In this document: one piece after another, positions 51,099-61,820 of the stretch | Layout of the letters: every line of letters begins with the position of its first letter | Numbering within the stretch: the stretch's first letter is position 1 | Assembly (NCBI GenBank): GCA_021770095.1 | Contig: JAETRQ010000006.1 | Span: forward strand, 1 to 64,000 | Reading direction: 5' to 3' | DNA from: Eubacteriaceae bacterium | GTDB lineage: Bacteria; Bacillota; Clostridia; Oscillospirales; Acutalibacteraceae | DNA: 64,000 nt | Made by a program: the position numbers and the translations under genes | Notes under the pieces: generated by a model | What the model saw: the letters and a program-made list of their open reading frames with translations, nothing else | Databases searched by the model: none | What the model was told of the DNA's origin: nothing

Positions 51099-51730
51099 TG
51101 GTTAAATTATCACCACGGCTTATGGCAGTATGTTCGCTTGTCAAGGATAATTCACGTGTTGCCGATGTCGGAACCGACCATGGTTATATACCTGTTTTTC
51201 TGTATCAGAATGCTGTGATAAAAAGTGCTGTGGCAAGTGATATTCATATCGGTCCGCTTCGCTCCTGTGAACGTCTTGTTTCACAGGAGATGCTTTGTGA
51301 TGTTATCAAAGTCTGTCAGAGCGATGGATTGGAAAATCTGTCACCGAATGATTTTGACACAATCATCATTGCAGGTATGGGCGGTGAATTGATTACGGAC
51401 ATATTGTCAAAATGTACATATATTAACGAAAAACATATAATTGTTAACCCAATGACGCATCCCGAACTTGTGCGGGAATTTTTATATAATAATGGATTTG
51501 AGATTGCGAATGACCTTATTGTTAAGGAGTCAAAGCATTGTTATTCTATTTTTGATGCTGAATTTACAGGCAAAGTGACAAAAAAATCAAGAATTGATTA
51601 TTATTTGGGTAATATTACTGATTTTACAAATAAAGAATATTTTATTCACCTGTTGAATTATCTTAATAATAAATCGAAATCAGGTGAAGATTTGAGTGAT
51701 GTTATAACTGCAGTTAAGGAGAAAATATGA
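51098..51730 (+). CDS. trmK: tRNA (adenine(22)-N1)-methyltransferase TrmK
   Basis: The 210-residue class I methyltransferase has KLSPRLMAVCSLVKDNSRVADVGTDHGY at the N-terminus, including the SAM-binding VADVGTDHG, and IIIAGMGGELI in mid-protein, both diagnostic of TrmK. It overlaps the DUF1858 stop and the nif3-like start, so translation is coupled. Confidence 0.93.
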   Translation: MVKLSPRLMAVCSLVKDNSRVADVGTDHGYIPVFLYQNAVIKSAVASDIHIGPLRSCERLVSQEMLCDVIKVCQSDGLENLSPNDFDTIIIAGMGGELITDILSKCTYINEKHIIVNPMTHPELVREFLYNNGFEIANDLIVKESKHCYSIFDAEFTGKVTKKSRIDYYLGNITDFTNKEYFIHLLNYLNNKSKSGEDLSDVITAVKEKI

Positions 51731-52473
51731 CTACCGTAAAAAACATTTATGATTACATAAATACAATTGCTCCGTTCAATACGCAGGAAGAGTGGGATAA
51801 TTCCGGTTTCCTTGTCGGTGAGTACAGAAAAGAAGTTAAAAAGGCAGTTGTGTCACTTGATGCAACGAAAGAAACGGTTGCGTATGCAAAAAGTGTGGGT
51901 GCAGATTTAATTATCTCTCATCATCCGTTGATTTTTAAGGGCGCAAAAAATGTTTTTAAAGGTTCTTCGCTTTACGAATTGATTCATAATGATATTGCAC
52001 TTATCTCATCTCATACTCCTTATGATAAGGCTGACGGCGGAATTAATGATAATCTGGCACAGATTCTCGGTCTGCAAAATATCCGCAGACATGACAACGG
52101 TTATCTTGTTTTTGGAGAGCTGAAAGACAGTATGAGCATTGATGATTTTGCTTTATTTGTTGCACAAACGCTTGACAGCCACGGACTGAGATATACCGAT
52201 TGTGATAAAACCATATCAACTGTATGTGTCGGCGGCGGTGCCTGTGCGGAATTTATTGCTGACGCAATGGAATGTTCCGATTGTTTTGTTACAGGGGATT
52301 TAAAATATCACGAAATGCTTGATGCTCAGCAGGATGGGTTTGCGGTCGTGTCAGCAGGGCATTTTGAAACAGAGAATATACCTTTTTTAATGATAAAAGA
52401 AAGACTTGAAAAGATTTTTACAGATGTGGAGTTTTTTATTTCACCTGTTAAAAATCCTGTATTGGAAATTTAG
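51727..52473 (+). CDS. Nif3-like dinuclear metal centre protein
   Basis: The 248-residue protein is in the short (no central insert) form. Metal-binding residues are seen in LIISHHPLIF and in SAGHFETEN, with SSHTPYD between. Members bind two metals in hexameric rings; a GTP cyclohydrolase activity has been proposed for some, but the role is unsettled. It is paired with trmK as in most Firmicutes. The start ATG overlaps the trmK stop (ATGA). Confidence 0.92.
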   Translation: MTTVKNIYDYINTIAPFNTQEEWDNSGFLVGEYRKEVKKAVVSLDATKETVAYAKSVGADLIISHHPLIFKGAKNVFKGSSLYELIHNDIALISSHTPYDKADGGINDNLAQILGLQNIRRHDNGYLVFGELKDSMSIDDFALFVAQTLDSHGLRYTDCDKTISTVCVGGGACAEFIADAMECSDCFVTGDLKYHEMLDAQQDGFAVVSAGHFETENIPFLMIKERLEKIFTDVEFFISPVKNPVLEI

Positions 52474-52475
52474 TT

Positions 52476-54155
52476 ATGGCGCTTGACGGAATATTTTTAT
52501 ATCATCTGAAAAATGAAATATCGGATTTCGCTGTTGACAGCCGTGTGGACAAAATTCATCAGCCGTCAAGAGATGAAATTGTTATCAATCTTCGTTCAAG
52601 ACGGGGCAGCAAGCGTCTTTTGATTTCCTGCAATGCTGACAGTGCCAGAATTCACTTCACGGACTATCCGCCTGAAAATCCGCCCAAACCGCCTATGTTC
52701 TGTTTACTGCTGCGAAGACGATTGACAGGAGCATGGGTTACTTCTATTGAACAGGATAATCTTGAACGTATACTTAAAATAAATTTCAGCGGAACAGATG
52801 AACTTGGTGATAAAACCAAATATTCTCTTATCGTAGAGATAATGGGCAAATACTCAAATATCATCTTTACGGATGAAAATAATAAAATAATTGATTCCGT
52901 AAAAAGAATTGATGAAAATAAATCTCAGGTTCGTGAAATACTTCCGGGTATGCCGTATGTATCACCGCCAAGTCAGGATAAACTGAATATTTTTACTGAT
53001 GATTTTGATACTGTAAAAAATCAGATTGCAAAAAGCAAAAAAGGACTTTATAAGGCTGTAATGGATACGGTTAAAGGGGTTTCACCGATTGTATGCAGAG
53101 AGATTGAAAATGGTCTTTCACTTGATGATTTCAGGCATTTTGCCAATAATCCCACACCGACTGTCGTGATAACGGATGTACCTAAAGACTTTTCTTTTAT
53201 GGATATAAAACAATATGGTTCTCTTGCAACGATAAAAAAGTATGACTCTTTTTCTTCCTTGCTTGATTATTTCTTTTATGAACGGGTACGTTATATGCGC
53301 ATTAAGGCGCGAAGTGCCGATTTGTTTAAAGTGGTTAATACTTTGCAGGAAAGAGCAGTGAGAAAAATTGCCAACCGAACGCGTGAACTGGATGAATGTA
53401 AAGATAAAGAGACGTATAAATTGTTTGGAGATCTTATTAACTCCAATCAATACAGACTGGCTAAAGGTTCTCCGTTCTATGACTTAGAGAATTATTATGA
53501 CAATAATAATATAATCAGAATTCCTGCGGATGTCACATTGACCCCTGCTCAGAATGCACAAAAGTATTATAAAGAATACCGAAAAAAGCAGATTGCTCAG
53601 TCAAAACTGATTGATTTTATTGATGAAGCAAAGGCAGAGGCACAGTATTTTGAATCTGTTATTGATGCTCTTTCAAGAGCAGAGACGGACAGTGAAATCA
53701 CTGAAATAAAAAATGAACTTTCACAGGCAGGATACATCAAAAAACAAAATGATAATAAAAAGAAAAATGCAAAAGTATTAAAACCATTGCATTTTAAAAC
53801 ACGTGACGGATTTGATGTATATGTCGGCAGAAATAATATTATGAATGATAAACTTACTTTGAAAACCGCAAAAAATTATGATACTTGGTTCCATGTGCAG
53901 GATAGTGCAGGAAGTCATGTTATCTGTGAGACTTCGGGTAAAGAAATTACGGATGATGCCATTCATGATTGTGCAGTGATTGCCGCATATTACAGCAAAG
54001 CCCGTGAGTCATCCAATGTTGCTGTCGATTATACACTTGTAAAAAATATAAAAAAACCTAACGGAGCAAAATTTGGATTTGTTGTTTACGATACTTACAA
54101 AACAGAATTTGCAACGCCTACTTTTGACGAAGTGGAGACATTGAAATATGAATAA
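52476..54155 (+). CDS. rqcH: Ribosome quality-control protein RqcH (NFACT)
   Basis: The 559-residue protein has an NFACT-N domain (ALDGIFLYHLKNEI onward), helical HhH/coiled-coil parts (about 290-430), and an NFACT-R domain near the C-terminus (FDVYVGRNNIMNDKLTLKTA, TWFHVQDSAGSHVI). RqcH recruits tRNA-Ala to stalled 50S subunits and adds alanine tails; the family was earlier called fibronectin-binding. The ATG at 52476 lies 2 nt after the nif3-like stop. It overlaps ispD by 8 nt. Confidence 0.93.
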   Translation: MALDGIFLYHLKNEISDFAVDSRVDKIHQPSRDEIVINLRSRRGSKRLLISCNADSARIHFTDYPPENPPKPPMFCLLLRRRLTGAWVTSIEQDNLERILKINFSGTDELGDKTKYSLIVEIMGKYSNIIFTDENNKIIDSVKRIDENKSQVREILPGMPYVSPPSQDKLNIFTDDFDTVKNQIAKSKKGLYKAVMDTVKGVSPIVCREIENGLSLDDFRHFANNPTPTVVITDVPKDFSFMDIKQYGSLATIKKYDSFSSLLDYFFYERVRYMRIKARSADLFKVVNTLQERAVRKIANRTRELDECKDKETYKLFGDLINSNQYRLAKGSPFYDLENYYDNNNIIRIPADVTLTPAQNAQKYYKEYRKKQIAQSKLIDFIDEAKAEAQYFESVIDALSRAETDSEITEIKNELSQAGYIKKQNDNKKKNAKVLKPLHFKTRDGFDVYVGRNNIMNDKLTLKTAKNYDTWFHVQDSAGSHVICETSGKEITDDAIHDCAVIAAYYSKARESSNVAVDYTLVKNIKKPNGAKFGFVVYDTYKTEFATPTFDEVETLKYE

Positions 54156-54828
54156 TATTGCAATTATTTTGTGTGCCGGCAATGGTACTCGTATGAAGTC
54201 TGACAAAAGCAAACTTCTTCTTGAAATTTGCGGCAAGACTGTTGTTGAAAGAACGGTTGAAACTTTTTCCGATATTGATGAAGTCAACAAAATAATTATT
54301 GTTTGCAGAGAAAGTGATTATAAAGATTTTCAATCGGTTCTTTCTGCTTACGATGTTTCATATTGTTTTGGCGGTGCAACCAGACAGGGGAGTGTTATGA
54401 ATGCACTTGCAACAATCGATGATTGTGATTTGCTGCTCATTCATGACGGAGCAAGACCGCTTGTTACAAAATCGGAAATTCATTCTGCAATTGCTGCAGC
54501 AAAAGAAAAGGGCGCTGCTGCGGTAGGTGTGCCTGTTAAGGATACAATCAAAGTAGTGGATAAAGATTTAAAGATTGTGGATACGCCTGACAGGTCAAAG
54601 CTAATTTCGATACGTACACCACAGATTTTTGATTTTGATTTGTATTGTGAATGTGCAAAACTTGCACAAAGTCAGGGTAATGATTTTACCGATGATTGCA
54701 AATTGATTGAAAACTGCGGCAAGGATGTTTTTGTTGTTGTCGGTGATTACGGCAACATTAAAATTACAACTCCCGAAGATATTGCGGTTGCTGAAAATAT
54801 TATTAAATCACGAGGTGAAGCCTTATGA
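54148..54828 (+). CDS. ispD: 2-C-methyl-D-erythritol 4-phosphate cytidylyltransferase
   Basis: The 226-residue enzyme of the MEP isoprenoid route has the nucleotide loop [17 protein letters not shown] at the N-terminus, [11 protein letters not shown], and [10 protein letters not shown] with the catalytic-site Lys. It overlaps the end of rqcH and the start of ispF, which catalyses the step after next. Confidence 0.94.
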   Translation: MNNIAIILCAGNGTRMKSDKSKLLLEICGKTVVERTVETFSDIDEVNKIIIVCRESDYKDFQSVLSAYDVSYCFGGATRQGSVMNALATIDDCDLLLIHDGARPLVTKSEIHSAIAAAKEKGAAAVGVPVKDTIKVVDKDLKIVDTPDRSKLISIRTPQIFDFDLYCECAKLAQSQGNDFTDDCKLIENCGKDVFVVVGDYGNIKITTPEDIAVAENIIKSRGEAL

Positions 54829-55301
54829 GAATAGGTCACGGTTATGATGTTCACAAACTTGTTGAGGGCAGAAAGTGCATTATAGGCGGTGTGGATATAC
54901 CAAGCCAACTCGGGCTGCTTGGTCACAGCGATGCCGATGTTCTTCTTCATGCAATCAGCGATGCAATTCTCGGTGCCTGTGCAATGGGGGATATAGGCCA
55001 CTTATTTCCTGATACAGATGAAAAGTGGAAAGGTGCAGACAGTCTCAAACTCCTTGAAGAAGTGGTAAGACAGGTGAATGCGAAGGGTTATGAGATTATT
55101 AATATTGATTCCACAATACTTGCTCAGACTCCTAAAATGGCACCGTTTATTGCAGATATGAGACGGAATATTGCCGCTGCCTGCAAAATAGATTTTGACT
55201 TTGTATCCGTAAAAGCAACGACTGAAGAAGGTCTTGGTTTTACCGGTGAAAAAAAGGGTATTGCAGCTCACGCTGTTTGTCTTGTTGAGAAAAACAAATA
55301 A
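54825..55301 (+). CDS. ispF: 2-C-methyl-D-erythritol 2,4-cyclodiphosphate synthase
   Basis: The 158-residue trimeric enzyme has metal ligands in GHGYDVHKL (D and H) and [18 protein letters not shown], and [10 protein letters not shown]. Length is standard. The start overlaps ispD by 4 nt. It is the last gene of the run, ended by a terminator. Confidence 0.96.
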   Translation: MRIGHGYDVHKLVEGRKCIIGGVDIPSQLGLLGHSDADVLLHAISDAILGACAMGDIGHLFPDTDEKWKGADSLKLLEEVVRQVNAKGYEIINIDSTILAQTPKMAPFIADMRRNIAAACKIDFDFVSVKATTEEGLGFTGEKKGIAAHAVCLVEKNK

Positions 55302-55309
55302 TCATATCA

Positions 55310-55346
55310 TAGCCTGTTTTTACTATATATTAGTATTAACAGGCTA
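55310..55346 (+). terminator. Terminator after ispF
   Basis: TAGCCTGTT (55310-55318) and AACAGGCTA (55338-55346) with a long A/T-rich loop, followed by TATTTTTTA. Confidence 0.8.
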
Positions 55347-55373
55347 TATTTTTTAAATATTTTGTTAATACTC

Positions 55374-55401
55374 TTGACAAATGGAAAAATATTGATAAAA
55401 T
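55374..55401 (+). promoter_or_regulatory. Promoter for groES-groEL
   Basis: TTGACA (55374-55379), 16 nt and TAAAAT (55396-55401) with a TGn extension, immediately upstream of the CIRCE element. Confidence 0.8.
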
Positions 55402-55409
55402 AGTATTTG

Positions 55410-55436
55410 TTAGCACTCGACAAGCAAGAGTGCTAA
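55410..55436 (+). promoter_or_regulatory. CIRCE element (HrcA operator)
   Basis: TTAGCACTC, 9 nt, GAGTGCTAA: a perfect match to the CIRCE inverted repeat at the start of the groES-groEL transcript. HrcA would repress here and release on heat or folding stress. hrcA itself is not in the window. Confidence 0.98.
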
Positions 55437-55450
55437 TTGCTCAAAGTTAA

Positions 55451-57405
<1,955 letters not shown>

Positions 57406-57427
57406 TATAATTATAATATTAAGTTTT

Positions 57428-57454
57428 GCACCTGTTCTCTTTGAGGACAGGTGC
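57428..57454 (+). terminator. Terminator after groEL
   Basis: GCACCTGT (57428-57435) and ACAGGTGC (57447-57454), followed by TTTTCTGTTTG. Confidence 0.85.
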
Positions 57455-57481
57455 TTTTCTGTTTGTTTAGCAATGGTTGAT

Positions 57482-58260
57482 AACCCCCGGTTCTACCGGG
57501 GGGAATAGAAAGCTTCAGTAAAAATAAAAACGGCGAGCTTTATGCAAGGCGAGGGTATTGGCGAAAAAATAACCTCCAAGTATAATAGAAACGGTTTGGC
57601 AGCCGCGTTACTAAAATACAGGAGGTTAAAAACATGATAAAAAAGAATGGAAACAACGAAATAAAAACATTGTCGCACTCAACATACAGGTGTCAGTACC
57701 ACATAGTGTTCGCACCAAAGTATCGCAGAAAAGAGATATACGGAAAGATAAAGAAAGATATCGGAGAAATAATCCGTAAATTGTGCGAACAAAAAGGTGT
57801 AGAAATCATAGAGGCAGAAGCGTGCAAAGACCATATACACCTTTTGGTGTCAATACCGCCGTATCTAAGTGTAGCACAATTTATGGGATATCTCAAGGGA
57901 AAAAGTACATTGATGATTTTCGACCGACACGCAAACTTGAAATATAAGTATGGCAGTCGGCATTTCTGGGCGAGAGGATACTATGTCGATACAGTCGGTC
58001 GAAATAAGAAAGTGATAGAAAAGTACATACAAAATCAGCTTGAGGAAGATTTTGCAAATGACCAGATATCACTCAAAGAGTATGTAGACCCGTTCACGGG
58101 TAACAAGAATAAGTAAGCAAAAGAGAAACAGCCCCACGAGAGGGGCTGCTTGAAATAGTAATGCGATGCCAAACTTCAGTGCCGACTTTTAGTCGGCGAG
58201 CCAGTAGGCGGCCCTTTTAGGGCCTGTGCAAACCACCAGTTCAACTGGTGGTTATGATTT
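57482..58260 (+). mobile_element. Intact IS200/IS605-type insertion sequence (tnpA only)
   Basis: The left end has an imperfect-palindrome hairpin CCCCCGG-TTCTA-CCGGGGG (57484-57502), preceded by TTGAT (57477-57481), a plausible target sequence. The right end has AACCACCAG-TTCAA-CTGGTGGTT (58231-58253) followed by ATGATTT. There are no terminal inverted repeats and no target duplication, as expected for this family. Between tnpA and the right end are three more stem-loops. Boundaries are estimated to within a few bases from comparison with the end at position 1-117. Confidence 0.85.
57634..58116 (+). CDS. tnpA: IS200-family Y1 transposase TnpA
   Basis: The 160-residue HUH-type single-strand transposase has the HxH pair at H67 and H69 (CKDHIHLLVSIPP), a likely catalytic Y131 in EKYIQNQ with Q135 four residues on, and the family's YRCQYHIVFAPKYRR start. 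All key residues are present, so it may be active. TnpA cuts and joins single strands at hairpin-recognised ends. AGGAGG lies 8 nt before the ATG. Confidence 0.96.
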   Translation: MIKKNGNNEIKTLSHSTYRCQYHIVFAPKYRRKEIYGKIKKDIGEIIRKLCEQKGVEIIEAEACKDHIHLLVSIPPYLSVAQFMGYLKGKSTLMIFDRHANLKYKYGSRHFWARGYYVDTVGRNKKVIEKYIQNQLEEDFANDQISLKEYVDPFTGNKNK

Positions 58261-58270
58261 CGTTTAGGTA

Positions 58271-58299
58271 TTGAAATTTATTGTGCTTGTCTGTATAAT
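58271..58299 (+). promoter_or_regulatory. Promoter for the HscC-type chaperone operon
   Basis: TTGAAA (58271-58276), 17 nt and TATAAT (58294-58299). It starts only about 11 bp after the right end of the IS. Confidence 0.75.
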
Positions 58300-58326
58300 A
58301 TAATTATTAATTTTAAGGAGCATACT

Positions 58327-60072
58327 ATGGCAATTATCGGTATAGATTTAGGCACAACCAACAGCCTTGTTTCAGTATGGAAAGACGGAAAAAGTATTCT
58401 TGTTCCGAATTCTTTCGGAGAATATTTAACACCGTCTGTTGTCGGTCTTGATGATGACGGTTCTCTTATTATCGGCAGAATTGCAAAAGAGAGACTTATT
58501 TCTCATCCTGATGTCACTATATCTTCATTCAAGTGTTTTATGGGTACAGATATGATGATTGACCTTGGTGAAGATTCATATACTCCTTCAGAGGTTTCAT
58601 CCTTTGTTCTGCGTAAACTCAAAGAGGATGCAGAAATTTTCCTTGGCGAAAAGGTCGAGGAAGCCGTTATCAGTGTTCCTGCTTATTTTGATGACAACGG
58701 AAGGAATGCCACCAAACTTGCAGGGGAACTTGCAGGTCTCAAAGTTGAGCGTATCATTAATGAGCCAAGTGCTGCTGCTCTTGCTTATAAGGTTGATACC
58801 GATAATGAAGATACGTATCTTGTTTTCGACTTCGGCGGCGGTACGCTTGATATTTCCGTTGTTGATATTTTTGATTCGATTATTGAAATCATAGCAGTAG
58901 CGGGTGACAACCATCTTGGCGGTGATGATTTTAATCTTGCGATTGCAAAACATTTTTGTGTTGAAAATTATCTTGATTTTAATGAACTTCCTCTTGAAGT
59001 CAAAGCAATTATCATTAAGCAGGCAGAGCAGTGCAAAATCGCACTTTCAACACAGGAAAGTGCGGGTATGATTATCAATTTCAATGATGAATCTTATTCC
59101 CTTGTGCTGGATAATCAAAAACTTCTTCAAATTACTGCACCTCTGTTTGAAAGACTGGAAAAACCCATAATCAAAGCAATGCGCAGTGCACAGGTAATGC
59201 CCGATGACATTTCGGAAGTCATACTGGTAGGCGGTTCATCCCATATGCTGCTTGTGAAGAAGTTTCTTGAAAATCTTTTCAGGCGCAGTATCCGCATTTC
59301 CATTTCACCTGATACTGCTGTTGCAATCGGTGTCGGCATTGCTGCAGGAATTAAAGAACGAAAAGAAGATGTCAAGGATATGATATTGACCGATATTTGT
59401 CCTTTTACACTCGGTACAAATGTGTTTAATTCTGATGATCCTAACCGACCGATATTCAAACCGATGATTGATCGCAACACAACCCTTCCGGCAAGTTATG
59501 AGTCAACATTTTATACCATTGCGGACAATCAGACATCTTTGTGCTTCCGAATTGCACAAGGTGAGAAATTGTATTTTGACCAAAATCTCTATCTTGGTGA
59601 GATTGAAGTTTCTGTTCCTCCCGCCGCAGAAGGAGAGCAGAGTGCCAACCTCAGATTTACTTATGATATTAACGGAATTTTGCAGGTTGATGTTTTTGTT
59701 CCTTCAACAGGCGAGAAAAAGAGTAAATTAATTCTGAATAAAAACACACGCCTGACCGAAGAACAACTTGCTTCCAAAATTGCGGAGCTTGAAAAAATCA
59801 AAATTCAGCCCAGAGATATGGAGGAAAACAAGCTCCTTGTTGCCAGAGCAGAAAGTCTGTTTGAAGAAAATGCAGGTCCTATCAGGGATATAATAAGAGA
59901 AAGACTGCATGCTTTTGATTTGGGTATAAATTCGCGTAATAACCGACGAATCAGACAGGCTCGCCGTTCGTTTGATGCTTTTCTTACTGCAATTGAAAAT
60001 AATGCAGTTAATCCGTTCAATGCTTTTAACGATGAATACTATGATGATGAAGACTGGGAGGATGAAGAATGA
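58327..60072 (+). CDS. hscC: Hsp70-family chaperone, HscC type
   Basis: The 581-residue protein has Hsp70 nucleotide-domain motifs GIDLGTTNSLVSVW, NEPSAAALAYK, VFDFGGGTLDIS and VGGSSHM. The substrate domain starts about residue 355 (DICPFTLGT), with a shortened lid ending in an acidic tail (YYDDEDWEDEE). Divergence from DnaK and the pairing with a J-like gene fit HscC, a minor Hsp70 of unclear clients. AAGGAG lies before the ATG. It overlaps the J-like gene by 4 nt. Confidence 0.88.
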   Translation: MAIIGIDLGTTNSLVSVWKDGKSILVPNSFGEYLTPSVVGLDDDGSLIIGRIAKERLISHPDVTISSFKCFMGTDMMIDLGEDSYTPSEVSSFVLRKLKEDAEIFLGEKVEEAVISVPAYFDDNGRNATKLAGELAGLKVERIINEPSAAALAYKVDTDNEDTYLVFDFGGGTLDISVVDIFDSIIEIIAVAGDNHLGGDDFNLAIAKHFCVENYLDFNELPLEVKAIIIKQAEQCKIALSTQESAGMIINFNDESYSLVLDNQKLLQITAPLFERLEKPIIKAMRSAQVMPDDISEVILVGGSSHMLLVKKFLENLFRRSIRISISPDTAVAIGVGIAAGIKERKEDVKDMILTDICPFTLGTNVFNSDDPNRPIFKPMIDRNTTLPASYESTFYTIADNQTSLCFRIAQGEKLYFDQNLYLGEIEVSVPPAAEGEQSANLRFTYDINGILQVDVFVPSTGEKKSKLILNKNTRLTEEQLASKIAELEKIKIQPRDMEENKLLVARAESLFEENAGPIRDIIRERLHAFDLGINSRNNRRIRQARRSFDAFLTAIENNAVNPFNAFNDEYYDDEDWEDEE

Positions 60073-60977
60073 GTATTTGGGACGAACTTGGTATTGCCCG
60101 AACGAATGATATAAGGCAAATCAAAAAAGCTTATGCAGCAAAATCAAAACTTGTTCATCCTGAAGAACATCCTGAAGAATTCAGACAACTGCATGAGGCG
60201 TATGAATCTGCCTTGATGTATGCAAAGGCTAATAAAAATCAAGTGCAGCAAAATGTTTCTGTTGAAAATGTACAGGATGAAGAACAAAGAACTTTTTCTG
60301 AAAGTCAATTTGATTTCAAACATACTGATTATCATTCTCAGATTGAAAAAGCAAATGAAGTCGACAGTGATAAAACGGATGACTTTGATTTTTCATCCAT
60401 TCAACAATCTGATAAACAGACTGATGAAGAAGAACAGGAGAATGTGAATTTTGATTTTGATAAAGCAATTTATCAGAGCGAGATTAAGCGTAATAATCAG
60501 ATTATGGAAATGACGGAAACCGTTATCCGTAATGCGGATAAACTTTATCATTCAAAAGTGTTTGATACGGAAATGCAGTGGCTTGATGTGTTCAATAACG
60601 ATTTTGTTGATTCCATCATAAATGAACCGATTTTCCTGAGTGAACTTTGCTCTTTTTTAAGAGCACATAAAGTGAATGAAAATATGGCAAACGCACTGTT
60701 TAAGGTTTTCCATTTGGGTGATATTGTCAGTTATAAAGATAAAGGTCAACTCGAAGAAATTTATAACCTTGTCATTCAGGCAAAGGCAGAAGCCTCAAAC
60801 AGACTTGAGATGAAAATTAAACTCTGCACGTATTTTGTATTTGTCAGTCTGATTTTGTTTGTAGTGGCAATAATATTACCGAATTTGTACCTGATGGCGG
60901 CGATGATTTTTGCTTTTGTTATTTGTATGACCGCATTGGTAAATCTGAAAGCAAGGAGGAAAAAATTCTATGAATGA
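60069..60977 (+). CDS. J-domain-like protein with HPE in place of HPD
   Basis: The 302-residue protein has an N-terminal J-like domain: IWDELGIARTNDIRQIKKAYA, then H30-P31-E32, then FRQLHEAYESAL. The Asp of the HPD motif, which triggers Hsp70 ATPase, is replaced by Glu. A long acidic, Gln-rich region (about 55-140) is followed by a helical part and two membrane segments at about 260-298. It resembles the DjlB/DjlC partners of HscC in layout. It overlaps the HscC-type gene and the next gene. Confidence 0.8.
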   Translation: MSIWDELGIARTNDIRQIKKAYAAKSKLVHPEEHPEEFRQLHEAYESALMYAKANKNQVQQNVSVENVQDEEQRTFSESQFDFKHTDYHSQIEKANEVDSDKTDDFDFSSIQQSDKQTDEEEQENVNFDFDKAIYQSEIKRNNQIMEMTETVIRNADKLYHSKVFDTEMQWLDVFNNDFVDSIINEPIFLSELCSFLRAHKVNENMANALFKVFHLGDIVSYKDKGQLEEIYNLVIQAKAEASNRLEMKIKLCTYFVFVSLILFVVAIILPNLYLMAAMIFAFVICMTALVNLKARRKKFYE

Positions 60978-61416
60978 GTTTTTTGACAGTTTAAATTCAC
61001 GGCAATTGTCCAAAATCGTACTGCTTGTTATTGCGATTATTATTGCAATATTTAAAATCATTGTTCCGAAAGTGAAAGAAAAGATTGACAGGGCAAAAGC
61101 GATAAAATCAACAGGCGGCGACAACGGTAATTCTTATATCACTGAGGGTTACAATGCACTGAACAGCGGTGATACGGAAAAAGCTGTTTCTTTGTTTGAA
61201 ACAGGTATGAATATGGGTTCGTCTGATATAAATGTGTATAAAATTCTTATGGATTATTATACTAATATCAATCAGCATTATAAAGCTCTCCATTGGGGCA
61301 GACATGCGATTGAAAAACATTTGTATGATAACGATATTATCAACAGAATGATTGATGTTTATCAATTGTCCGGTGAACAGGATAAGATTGAAGAACTCCA
61401 GCAAATTCTGCGATAA
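60970..61416 (+). CDS. Membrane-anchored TPR-like protein
   Basis: The 148-residue protein has one N-terminal membrane segment (residues 15-32, IVLLVIAIIIAIFKIIV), a basic linker and then TPR-like helices (ITEGYNALNSGDTEKAVSLFETGM, NVYKILMDYYTNINQHYKALHWGRHAI). It overlaps the J-like gene by 8 nt and is the third gene of the HscC unit. A scaffold or client-binding role at the membrane is inferred only. Confidence 0.7.
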   Translation: MNEFFDSLNSRQLSKIVLLVIAIIIAIFKIIVPKVKEKIDRAKAIKSTGGDNGNSYITEGYNALNSGDTEKAVSLFETGMNMGSSDINVYKILMDYYTNINQHYKALHWGRHAIEKHLYDNDIINRMIDVYQLSGEQDKIEELQQILR

Positions 61417-61418
61417 TC

Positions 61419-61447
61419 TTGACAATCATTTTGCTTGATGTTAAAAT
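61419..61447 (+). promoter_or_regulatory. Promoter for the HMA protein gene
   Basis: TTGACA (61419-61424), 17 nt and TAAAAT (61442-61447) with a TGn extension. Confidence 0.8.
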
Positions 61448-61465
61448 AGTTAGCAAATACTAACT
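61448..61465. promoter_or_regulatory. Perfect palindromic operator at the HMA gene start site
   Basis: AGTTAG-CAAATA-CTAACT lies directly after the -10 box, so a bound protein would block transcription. The half-sites resemble metal-repressor boxes of the DtxR/IdeR kind (GTTAG/CTAAC), but the regulator is not identified. Confidence 0.65.
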
Positions 61466-61479
61466 GAAAGGATTATGTT

Positions 61480-61734
61480 ATGAATAAATATATATTGAAA
61501 ATTGAAGGTATGATGTGCGGCCATTGTGAGGCACATATGAATGATGCAATAAGAAATCATTTTTCTGTTGAAAAAGTTACTTCATCTCATTCAAAAAAGG
61601 AATGTGTCATTATTGCACAGGAACTTGATGAAGAGAAATTAAAAAAAGTTGTTGCTGATACAGGCTATGAGCTTATCTCCATTTCTTCAGAGCCTTATAA
61701 GAAAAAAGGCTTGTTTTCAAAATTGATGAAATAA
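61480..61734 (+). CDS. Heavy-metal-associated (HMA) domain protein
   Basis: The 84-residue protein is a single ferredoxin-like HMA domain with the metal motif GMMCGHCEAHM (residues 10-20) and a basic C-terminal tail (PYKKKGLFSKLMK). It resembles copper chaperones (CopZ-like), but no copper ATPase is nearby and the metal is uncertain. AAAGGA lies 7 nt before the ATG. It has its own promoter with an overlapping palindrome. Confidence 0.9.
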   Translation: MNKYILKIEGMMCGHCEAHMNDAIRNHFSVEKVTSSHSKKECVIIAQELDEEKLKKVVADTGYELISISSEPYKKKGLFSKLMK

Positions 61735-61776
61735 TCATTGTAAAATTATATAAATTTTGACAAATTCAAAAAAGTC

Positions 61777-61805
61777 TTGACAAATTAATTTTATCGTATT
61801 ATTAT
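61777..61805 (+). promoter_or_regulatory. Promoter for the T-box/oxidoreductase operon
   Basis: TTGACA (61777-61782), 17 nt and TATTAT (61800-61805). Confidence 0.8.
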
Positions 61806-61820
61806 GTGATTAATATTTAT

